Source of the DNA: Caulobacteraceae bacterium
Lineage (GTDB): Bacteria > Pseudomonadota > Alphaproteobacteria > Caulobacterales > Caulobacteraceae
Assembly (NCBI GenBank): GCA_019247715.1
Contig: JAFBAO010000073.1
Coordinates: forward strand, 1-61,397
Direction of reading: 5' to 3'
DNA length: 61,397 nucleotides
Shown: one piece after another, positions 43,047-49,868 of the stretch
How the letters are laid out: the number at the start of each line of letters is the position of its first letter
Position numbering within the stretch: the stretch's first letter is position 1
The notes under the pieces: generated by a model
Database searches by the model: none
Told to the model about the DNA's origin: nothing
Seen by the model: only the letters and a program-made list of their open reading frames with translations
Made by a program: the position numbers and the translations under genes

Positions 43047-43162
43047 CCTAGAGCACGATGCGATCAGACGGAATCGTCTGATCGTTGAATCGTGCTCTAG
43101 AATTCAAAGACTTGGAGCGCGTTCTCGTCGCAAAAGCGGTTCCACTTTTGCGGAACGCGCTC
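43047..43162. repeat. 116-base intergenic double-hairpin repeat, copy 2 (family A)
   Basis: Base-for-base identical to 40646-40761, same orientation. It ends four bases before the stop codon of the minus-strand LLM gene (43167). The two copies bracket the PhyH/TauD dioxygenase pair, a 2.3 kb interval. Confidence 0.9.
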
Positions 43163-43166
43163 ACCC

Positions 43167-44186
43167 CTAGACGAACGGGATCACTTCCTTGCCGAACAGC
43201 TCGAGCATGGCTCGGAGGCTGTCGTAGTCCTTCGGTCCGGTGATCATCAGCTCGAAGGAGTCGGGGTTGACCTTCTTCTTCCACTGCTCGACCTCGGCGA
43301 TGATGTCGTCAGGGGTTCCCGCCAGGGCCTGGCCGCGGGCGAACTCTTCGATCGGCACGTTCTCGCCGCGGGCGATGCGCTGGAAGACCGGCCCGTTCCA
43401 CGGCAGGGTGCCGGAGCCCGCGTCGGTGCCGGCGTAATGCGCCAGATACGCCCGCATGCCTGGGTAGATCGCATCGGCCGCCGCCTGACGCGTCGAGGCC
43501 ACCCACGCCGAGCGCAGGATGCAGACCTCGCCCACCGGCCGGCCGGCGTCGGCGCAGGCGCGCCGGTAAAAGTCGGCCCGCTCGGCCTCGGCGTCGAGGT
43601 CGAGCATGTTGTCCGACATCCAGCCGTCGGCCAGCCTTGCGGCGCGAACGAGCGCCGCGTCGCTGGAACCGCCCACCCAAATCGGCGGCCCGCCGGGCTG
43701 GACGAGCGGCGGCTGCAGCGGCAGGTCCTTCAGGGTCCAGTACTTGCCCTCGTGGTTCCAACGGCCCTCGCGGAACGCCGACTTGATCGCCGTGATCGCC
43801 TCGTCGGTGCGCGAGCCGCGCTGCTTGATGTTCACGCCGAAGGCTTTGAACTCGTAGTCCCGGTAGCCCACGGCGACGCCCATGACGGCGCGGCCGTTGG
43901 AGATCTGGTCGAGCGTCGCGAACTGCTCGGCGATCGCCGCCGGATGATGCAGCGGCAGCAGGTAGATGCCCGTGGCGAGCCTGATCTTGGACGTGCGCGC
44001 CGCCAAGGCGGCCAGAAACACGAAGGGGGCTGACTCTGTCCCGCCGTCCGGGGTGAAGGAGTGGTGGCCCACGGAGATGAAGTCGAAGCCGAGATCTTCG
44101 GCCAGCCGGCAGAGGTCGTAGGTCGGCCGATAGGGATCGGCCGATCCCTCATCGTAGATCTTGGGCGCGGTGATCCCGAATCTCAT
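43167..44186 (-). CDS. LLM-class flavin/F420-dependent oxidoreductase
   Basis: 339 residues, with AGGGA before the ATG. Barrel motifs: CRLAEDLGFDFISVGHHSFT, KIRLATGIYLLPLHHPAAIA, GRAVMGVAVGYRDYEFKAFG and PPIWVGGSSDAALVRAARLA. It is closest in the window to the LLM protein at 35731 (same SFTP segment, same C-terminal KEVIPF/Y). The product probably transfers hydride or oxygen on an intermediate of the island's pathway. A DDN-like protein gene is divergent 194 bp away, which is suggestive of F420 because both families contain F420 users. Confidence 0.92.
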   Translation of the reverse strand: MRFGITAPKIYDEGSADPYRPTYDLCRLAEDLGFDFISVGHHSFTPDGGTESAPFVFLAALAARTSKIRLATGIYLLPLHHPAAIAEQFATLDQISNGRAVMGVAVGYRDYEFKAFGVNIKQRGSRTDEAITAIKSAFREGRWNHEGKYWTLKDLPLQPPLVQPGGPPIWVGGSSDAALVRAARLADGWMSDNMLDLDAEAERADFYRRACADAGRPVGEVCILRSAWVASTRQAAADAIYPGMRAYLAHYAGTDAGSGTLPWNGPVFQRIARGENVPIEEFARGQALAGTPDDIIAEVEQWKKKVNPDSFELMITGPKDYDSLRAMLELFGKEVIPFV

Positions 44187-44380
44187 TTCATCCCTGCCAT
44201 TCGATTTTTAGTCGCCAAGGCCCTTGAGCGGCCCCCTCTCTTGCGGGAGGTTATCTTTTGCGCGACCGCGATGGCGCGGCAAGGGGGCGCGCGCGGTTTA
44301 TGCTCGAGGAGGCGATCGCGCGTGTCTCCTGATCGAGGCGCCGGTCGTGACGAGACCCGAAGAAGCGAGAGGAATCAGAA

Positions 44381-44890
44381 ATGCCGAGAATTTCCTACGG
44401 CCCCGAACGAGACGCCCGCCTCGCCCAATGGGCCAAGCAGCAACTGGCGAACTATATCGATACGGGCGGGGTCAAGGGGCATGTCGAGGACATGAGCTTC
44501 ATCGGCGGCCATCGGTTCGAGACAATGCTGCTCATCCGCTACGCCGGCCGAAAGAGCGGTCGCACCATGATCATCAGCCTCGGCTACTGCCAGTTCGGCC
44601 CGGAGATCGCCATCATCGCCTCGCTTGGGGGCTCGGACGTGCACCCGCAGTGGTACCTGAACATCAAGGCGGGCGCCCCGCTCGCCTTCCAGGTCGCGAC
44701 CCAGGCGTTCGCCTGCACCTGGCGCGAGCCCGTGGGAGACGAACGCGAGGAGCTGTGGCGCTGGATGGTTCGCGCAAATCCGATCTGGGGCACCTACCGG
44801 AAGGCGACCACCCGAGAGCTTCCGCTGCTGCTGCTCAAACCGCTGGAAGAAATCCCCGTCTTCACCCGCGCCGATCTCACGGTGGCCTGA
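44381..44890 (+). CDS. DDN-like nitroreductase/quinone-reductase-family protein
   Basis: 169 residues, preceded by GAGAGGAATC. A split-barrel protein with MLLIRYAGRKSGRTMIIS, then ASLGGSDVHPQWYLNIKAG and a C-terminal helix pair. The R(x)GRKSGR and GG-x-hP-W-NL pattern is that of deazaflavin (F420)-dependent nitroreductases such as mycobacterial Ddn, although some members bind other ligands or serve as F420-independent proteins. It is short, soluble-looking and alone on its strand, divergent from an LLM gene. Function in redox of quinones or enones is possible. No F420 biosynthesis gene is in the window, so cofactor use is unproven. Confidence 0.8.
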   Translation: MPRISYGPERDARLAQWAKQQLANYIDTGGVKGHVEDMSFIGGHRFETMLLIRYAGRKSGRTMIISLGYCQFGPEIAIIASLGGSDVHPQWYLNIKAGAPLAFQVATQAFACTWREPVGDEREELWRWMVRANPIWGTYRKATTRELPLLLLKPLEEIPVFTRADLTVA

Positions 44891-44910
44891 AGCGGCGATC
44901 GGCGTGGCGG

Positions 44911-44931
44911 CTTCGGATCCGGGACACTAGG
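44911..44931. repeat. Fragment of hairpin family B
   Basis: CTTCGGATCCGGGACACTAG resembles the right arm of the repeat at 33648-33670 (CTTCGGACTCGGGACACTAG). Only one arm is present, so it looks like a decayed copy. A similar edge, TTAGTGTCCCGAGACC, overlaps the stop codon of the SDR ending at 27475. Confidence 0.5.
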
Positions 44932-45019
44932 CATGCCCAGGCCCATGCGTCATTGATAGGCCGCCCGCGTGCGCCGGGGGGCTGCTTAGTCTCTTTCCAG
45001 CGGCTAAGGTCGACGGGAA

Positions 45020-45036
45020 AAGGCGCTCAGCGCCTT
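45020..45036. promoter_or_regulatory. Perfect dyad AAGGCGC-TCA-GCGCCTT upstream of an SDR
   Basis: Seven-base arms around three bases, ending 36 bases before the SDR start at 45073, so it lies in the 5' leader or just after the promoter. It could be an operator or an mRNA hairpin. No dedicated regulator is adjacent. Confidence 0.35.
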
Positions 45037-45072
45037 GTTGCAAATGTTCTCCAGCGGAGGAGGGGACGGATC

Positions 45073-46014
45073 ATGGCGAAACTCACCCACGAAGGCCAAC
45101 GCGCCGTCGTCACAGGGGCCGGCAAGGGGATCGGGCGGGCGCACGCCCTGGAGCTGGGCCGGCGCGGCGTCAGTGTGGTGGTGAACGACTTCGACCGCGC
45201 CGCCGCCGACGCCGTCGTCGCCGAGATCAAGTCCGGGGGCGGAAAGGCGGTCGCCAATTACGACTCCGTGGGCGGGAAGGCTGCAGGCCAGTCGATCATC
45301 GACGCCGCGGTAAGGGAATTCGGCGGCCTGGAGATCGTCATCAACAACGCCGGCTTCCTGCGCACCAACATGTTCGAGAACATGACCGAGGCGCAGATCG
45401 ACGCGATCCTCGAGGTTCACCTGCTGGGTACGATCTACGTCACCCAGGCGGCCTGGCCGATCATGCAGAAGCAGAAGTACGGTCGGGTGGTGATCACCAG
45501 CTCCGCTTCCGGCATGTTCGCCCATCAGGGCCAGATCAACTACTGTTCGGCCAAGGCCGGGTGCTACGGGTTGACCAAGGCGCTGGCTTACGAAGGCCAG
45601 GACCACGGCGTCAAGGTGAACGCCCTGCTGCCGATGGCGCCCACCGGCATCGATCGGTACGATCCCATCCCGAACATGGCCGAGGAGTTCGCCAAGTTCA
45701 TCACGCCGCAGTTGCGTGACGAAACCGCGGGCGCGACCAACGACACCCCGGAGATGATCGCCTACATGGCCGCCTACCTGGTGAGCCGCGAGTGCGAGGT
45801 GACCGGCGAGGCCTACTCGATCTGCCGCGGGCGGTTCGGGCGCGTGTTCGTTGGCGTCGCCGACGGCTGGCTCACGCGCAAGGGCGACGACGTCTCGGCC
45901 GAGACGGTCGCCGACCACCTGGCCCAGATTCGCGACATCAGCCACTCCAGCGCGCCGAAGTGGCTGTACGACGAGGTCCGGGACGTGACCCTGCGCCTCC
46001 AGCAGGCACGGTAG
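45073..46014 (+). CDS. Short-chain dehydrogenase, HSD17B4/MFE-2-like
   Basis: 313 residues from the ATG at 45073 behind GGAGGAGGGGACGG; the longer open frame is unsupported. Cofactor loop TGAGKGIGRAHALELGRRG, VNDFD at the end of beta-2 (Asp favours NAD+), INNAG, catalytic Ser in ITSSASGMF and Tyr-x3-Lys in NYCSAKAG. The GRAHALELGRRGVSVVVND segment and the C-terminal extension resemble the dehydrogenase part of peroxisomal multifunctional enzyme 2, which oxidises 3-hydroxyacyl-CoAs of branched or steroid-type chains. It precedes P450, thiolase-like and hydratase genes on the same strand, so 3-hydroxyacyl-CoA oxidation is a reasonable reading. Confidence 0.92.
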   Translation: MAKLTHEGQRAVVTGAGKGIGRAHALELGRRGVSVVVNDFDRAAADAVVAEIKSGGGKAVANYDSVGGKAAGQSIIDAAVREFGGLEIVINNAGFLRTNMFENMTEAQIDAILEVHLLGTIYVTQAAWPIMQKQKYGRVVITSSASGMFAHQGQINYCSAKAGCYGLTKALAYEGQDHGVKVNALLPMAPTGIDRYDPIPNMAEEFAKFITPQLRDETAGATNDTPEMIAYMAAYLVSRECEVTGEAYSICRGRFGRVFVGVADGWLTRKGDDVSAETVADHLAQIRDISHSSAPKWLYDEVRDVTLRLQQAR

Positions 46015-46090
46015 CGCGATTGCCGAGGCCAGCGGCCGCGACATGGGAGCCCCGCTCGACTGGGTCTGGACCGCGCCGGGTGGGGCTGCG

Positions 46091-46132
46091 ATGTTGATTT
46101 TTTAGACAAATTTTTCTAGTTTTTGGCTCGCC
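46091..46132 (+). promoter_or_regulatory. Promoter block shared with the ferredoxin gene (P450 copy)
   Basis: Starts ATGTTGATTTTTTAGAC, one base different from the ferredoxin block at 33728 over 17 bases, and ends TTTGGCTCGCC. It holds TAGA-N8-TCTA, a dyad that is only partly kept in the other copy. It lies 30 to 71 bases upstream of the P450 start, where a promoter is expected. Confidence 0.6.
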
Positions 46133-46161
46133 AGAGCGTCGGCGCAGTTGGAGCGATCGTC

Positions 46162-47415
46162 ATGACCCACATGCCCCGTTTGGCGGATCTGGAGGACCAG
46201 AGCTTCGATCCGTTCGTGGTCGAAAAGCTTTCCACCGGCGACTGCCCCGACCCTCACCCCAAGATCCACGAGCTCATGGCCCGGGGGAGCGTCCACAAGG
46301 GCAGCTACCGCGACCTCTTCACCGACGTGCCCGACGTGCAGATGAAGGGGCTCAACCACTACATGGTGCTGGGATACGACGCCCTGCAGCGCGTGCTCAC
46401 CGATCCGGAGACATTCACCAACCGCGACGCCTTCATCTACAACCTGGGCGTCTCCTTCGGCCACACCGTCACGGTGATGGATCCCCCCGAGCACACCCGC
46501 TACCGCCGCGTTTTCCAGAAGGCCTTTCTGCCGCAGGTGGTCGCCACCTGGGGCGAGAAGTACGTCGACCCGGTGGTGAGCGACCTGATGAGCAAGTTCA
46601 TCGGACGCGGGAAGGCGGACCTCATCGAGGAGTTCACCCACCACTATCCCTTCCAGGTGATCTATCGGCAGCTGGGGCTTGGCCCCGAACAGGCGCCGAT
46701 CTTCCACAAGCTGGCCATCGCCCAGGTGCTCTCGTCGATCGGCGCGCCGCAGGGCCGGGAGTCGACGGCCAAGCTGGGCGCGTTCTTCCAGGAGCTGCTG
46801 GACCTCAGGCGCGCCAACCCGGGCGACGACCTGGTGAGCCACCTGGCGCTGGTGGAGGTCGACGGCGAGCGACTGCCGGACGACGTGCTGATCTCGTTCC
46901 TGCGCCAGCTGATGAACGCCGGCGGCGACACCACCTACCGCGGCACGAGCGTCCTGCTCACGGGCCTGCTCACCCACCCGGACCAGTTCGCGGCCGTGGC
47001 CAGCGACCGCAGCTTGATCCCGCAGGCCATCGAAGAGGCGCTGCGGTGGGATGGGCCGGTCGTCATGACCTGGCGCTACGCGGCGCGCGCGGTGGAGATC
47101 GACGGCGTCGAGATCCCCAAAGGGGCGATCATCAACACGGTCCTCGCGTCGGCCAACCGCGACCCGTCGAAGTATCCGGATCCGGAACGGTTCGACATCT
47201 TCCGCGACCGCAGCGTGCGCAACCTCGCCTTCGCCACCGGCCCGCACGTGTGCATCGGCCAGCACCTGGCGCGGGTGGAGATGACGCGGGCGCTCAACGC
47301 GCTGCTGGACCGCCTGCCCAATCTGAGGATCGACCCCGATATGCCGGCGCCGGATATCATCGGCCACACGCTGCGCGTGCCCGAGCACCTCTACGTGCGC
47401 TTCGACGCGGCGTGA
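46162..47415 (+). CDS. Cytochrome P450 (bacterial class I)
   Basis: 417 residues from the ATG at 46162 (GGAG eight bases upstream). I-helix oxygen-activation motif AGGDTT at about residues 253-258, ExxR-type segment AIEEALRW, and the heme loop FATGPHVCIGQHLAR with the thiolate ligand near Cys364. There is no membrane anchor, so it is soluble and needs a ferredoxin and reductase. The 2Fe-2S ferredoxin at 33923 has the same upstream element. Hydroxylation of a hydrophobic carboxylic acid, terpenoid or sterol-like side chain is likely; the CYP family cannot be assigned by eye. It is followed by thiolase-like and hydratase genes 58 and 1,629 bp on. Confidence 0.95.
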   Translation: MTHMPRLADLEDQSFDPFVVEKLSTGDCPDPHPKIHELMARGSVHKGSYRDLFTDVPDVQMKGLNHYMVLGYDALQRVLTDPETFTNRDAFIYNLGVSFGHTVTVMDPPEHTRYRRVFQKAFLPQVVATWGEKYVDPVVSDLMSKFIGRGKADLIEEFTHHYPFQVIYRQLGLGPEQAPIFHKLAIAQVLSSIGAPQGRESTAKLGAFFQELLDLRRANPGDDLVSHLALVEVDGERLPDDVLISFLRQLMNAGGDTTYRGTSVLLTGLLTHPDQFAAVASDRSLIPQAIEEALRWDGPVVMTWRYAARAVEIDGVEIPKGAIINTVLASANRDPSKYPDPERFDIFRDRSVRNLAFATGPHVCIGQHLARVEMTRALNALLDRLPNLRIDPDMPAPDIIGHTLRVPEHLYVRFDAA

Positions 47416-47473
47416 GAAGTCGGCCCCACCGCCGGAAGAATGCGTTAGCGAGGACGCTCCAAGGGAGGAAGGC

Positions 47474-48979
47474 ATGGCGGCGGACGCGACGCGCACCCCG
47501 GTGATCGTCGGGGTAGGACAGGTAAATGACCGGCCGGCCGATCCGCGGGACGGGCTCGACTCGCTGGGGCTGATGGAGGCCGCGCTGCGCGAGGCCGACC
47601 GCGACGCCGGCGGCGGCTGGCTGGCGCGCATCGACTCCATCGGCGTCGTCGACCAGATCTCGTTCCGGGAGCTCGGCCAGTTGCCGGGCCCCTTGTCCCA
47701 GCGGCTCGGCGCGAATCCCAAGATCGCCTACCAGACCCACATGGCGAGCGGCGACAGCCCGATCCTGCTCTTGAACGAGGCCGCCAACCGGATCGCCGCC
47801 GGCGAGATCGAGGTCGCCGCGGTGGTGGGCGGCGAAGCGCTGCGCACCGCCGCGGGACGCGCCGCCCAGGCCGCGGGGGACAACCCCTCGGCCCACAACA
47901 TCACCCGCGCCAACGCAGACCGGCGGGCCAAGACCTACCGGGGTCGCTACGGCCTCACCGCGCCCGTCGACATCTATCCGCTCTACGAGAACGCCGGCCG
48001 GGCGGCCTACGGCCAGACCCTGGCCGAGGCCCAGGAGGAGAGCGGGCGAATCTGGTCGCTGTTCTCGCAGGTCGCCGTGGAGAACCCGGGGGCCTGGATC
48101 AAGCAGCCGCGCACGCCCGAGGAGATCCTGCGCGCCTCGCCCGACAACCGGCCGATCGCCTTCCCGTACAACAAGCTGATGGTGGCCAACAGCTCGGTGA
48201 ACCAGGGGGCCGGCTTCCTGGTCGCCAGCCTCGCTGCGGCCCGGCGGCAGGGCGTTCCGGAGCATCGGCTGGTCTATGTAGGCCGCGGAGCGGCGGCCCA
48301 CGAGGCCGAGGATTTCCTGGTCCGCGATCGCTACGACCGCACCCCCGCCATGGAGGTCTCGCTGCGCCGGGCGCTGCAGCTGAATGCGGTGAGCGCCACG
48401 GACCTCGATTTCGTGGAGTTCTACAGCTGTTTCCCCTGCGTGCCGAAGATGGCGCGCCGAGTGCTGGATTGGCCGCTGGAAAAGCCGGCCACGGTGTTCG
48501 GCGGCCTCACGTTCGGCGGCGGGCCGATCGGCAACTACATGAGCCACGCCGTCGTGGGGATGGTGCTGAAGCTACGCGAGCGCGGCCGCAAGGGGCTGCT
48601 GTTCGCCAACGGGGGCCTGGCGACGCATAACCACACCATCGTGCTCAGCCGCGATCCCCTGCCGGCGGGCCTAGTGCCGCACGACTTCGATTTCCAGGCG
48701 GAGGCGGACGCGGCGCGCGGCGCCATCCCGCCGTTCGTCGAGGACTACGCCGGCCCGGGCGAGATCGAGACCTACACCGCGCTCTACGAACGGGACGGCG
48801 CGCCGAAGTTCGGCGTGATCCTGGGCCGCAGTCCGGCAGGCGAGCGGTTCCTGGCCAAGGTCCCGCCCGAGGACGCCGCGGCGATCGCTTTGCTGACCGA
48901 CGGCAAGATCGAGCCTGTGGGGACGTGGGGCCAGGCGGTCATGGGCCCCGACGGCGACGTCCTCTGGCGCCCGGGCTGA
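47474..48979 (+). CDS. Thiolase-superfamily protein lacking the nucleophilic cysteine
   Basis: 501 residues, preceded by AAGGGAGGAAGGC. Thiolase-fold segments: TPVIVGVGQVNDRP, NRIAAGEIEVAAVVGGEALR, DLDFVEFYSCFPCVPKMARR and LTFGGGPIGNYMSHAVVGMV. Aligned on AAGE and VGGEA, the usual CxSG nucleophile position reads GDSP, and no cysteine occurs in the first two thirds of the protein; Cys appears only in FYSCFPC. Similar acetyl-CoA acetyltransferase-like proteins, and the side-chain aldolase Ltp2 of steroid degradation, have lost the nucleophile and act as lyases. I therefore expect a retro-aldol or other non-thiolytic role. Its length exceeds a normal thiolase by about 100 residues. Confidence 0.85.
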   Translation: MAADATRTPVIVGVGQVNDRPADPRDGLDSLGLMEAALREADRDAGGGWLARIDSIGVVDQISFRELGQLPGPLSQRLGANPKIAYQTHMASGDSPILLLNEAANRIAAGEIEVAAVVGGEALRTAAGRAAQAAGDNPSAHNITRANADRRAKTYRGRYGLTAPVDIYPLYENAGRAAYGQTLAEAQEESGRIWSLFSQVAVENPGAWIKQPRTPEEILRASPDNRPIAFPYNKLMVANSSVNQGAGFLVASLAAARRQGVPEHRLVYVGRGAAAHEAEDFLVRDRYDRTPAMEVSLRRALQLNAVSATDLDFVEFYSCFPCVPKMARRVLDWPLEKPATVFGGLTFGGGPIGNYMSHAVVGMVLKLRERGRKGLLFANGGLATHNHTIVLSRDPLPAGLVPHDFDFQAEADAARGAIPPFVEDYAGPGEIETYTALYERDGAPKFGVILGRSPAGERFLAKVPPEDAAAIALLTDGKIEPVGTWGQAVMGPDGDVLWRPG

Positions 48980-49044
48980 ACCACGCCGACGACGCCAGGC
49001 GCCCGACGCGCCCGGCGGCCGACGCCAACGCCAGGAGAAGCACC

Positions 49045-49851
49045 GTGAGCCAGACCGACGCCCCGCCCGCCGTCCTCGTCGACCGGCGCGGCCACGTGAT
49101 GATCGTGACCATCAACCGGCCAGAGGCGCGCAACGCCGTCAACCGCGCGGTCCACCTCGGCGTCGGCCAGGCGCTGGAAGAGGCCGAAGCCGACCCGGAC
49201 GTCTGGGCGCTCATCCTCACAGGCGCGGGTGATCAGGCCTTCTGCGCCGGCGCCGATCTGAAGGCCATCTCCCGCGGGGAGACCCTGTCGCCGGACGACC
49301 CGGCCCAGCAGGCCTGGGGCTTCGGCGGCTATGTGACCCATCACATCTCCAAGCCCACCATCGCCGCCGTCAACGGCTTCGCGCTGGGCGGCGGCACCGA
49401 GCTCACCTTGGCCAGCGACCTTGCGGTGGCCGCCGAGACGGCGATGTTCGGCCTGCCGGAGGTCAAGCGGGGCATCCTCGCCGGCGCCGGCGGCGCCTTC
49501 CGGCTCGCCGCGCAGCTGCCGCCGAAGATCGCCATGGAGATCCTGCTGACCGGCGATCCGATCAGCGCCCATCGGGCCCAGGAGCTGGGCCTCGTGAACG
49601 CCGTCACGGCGCCGGCCCGACTGATGGACGCAGCCCTGGAGCTGGCCGCGCGCATCACGGTCAACGCGCCCTTGTCGGTGCAGGCCTCGAAACGGATCGC
49701 GCGCGGGATCGTCGACGGCCGCGTCGCGAACGAAGACGCCTCCTGGGAGCTCAGCCGCCGTGAGGGTCTTCGCCTGAGGACTTCGGAGGACGCGAAGGAA
49801 GGCCCCCGCGCCTTCGCCGAGAAGCGCGCGCCCGTCTGGAAGGCCAGGTAG
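49045..49851 (+). CDS. Enoyl-CoA hydratase/isomerase (crotonase family)
   Basis: 268 residues from a GTG at 49045 with CCAGGAGAAG upstream; the frame is open from 48925 but overlaps the thiolase-like gene. Crotonase motifs: VTINRPEARNAVNRAVHLG, DQAFCAGADLKAI for the first oxyanion-hole strand, NGFALGGGTELTLASDLAVA for the second, and GLPEVKRGILAGAGGAFRLA carrying the first catalytic Glu region, then ELGLVNAV. The second Glu position reads as Gly/Ala (GAGG), as in some family members acting as isomerases or hydrolases. It is last in the SDR/P450/thiolase-like set and convergent with the second OYE gene. Confidence 0.93.
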   Translation: MSQTDAPPAVLVDRRGHVMIVTINRPEARNAVNRAVHLGVGQALEEAEADPDVWALILTGAGDQAFCAGADLKAISRGETLSPDDPAQQAWGFGGYVTHHISKPTIAAVNGFALGGGTELTLASDLAVAAETAMFGLPEVKRGILAGAGGAFRLAAQLPPKIAMEILLTGDPISAHRAQELGLVNAVTAPARLMDAALELAARITVNAPLSVQASKRIARGIVDGRVANEDASWELSRREGLRLRTSEDAKEGPRAFAEKRAPVWKAR

Positions 49852-49868
49852 CCGAGCGCGCCGCCGGC

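Noticed and set aside
40646..43162. CRISPR array or insertion-sequence ends
   Set aside because: Only two copies of the 116-base unit, 2.3 kb apart, with no spacers, no target duplication and no transposase in between.
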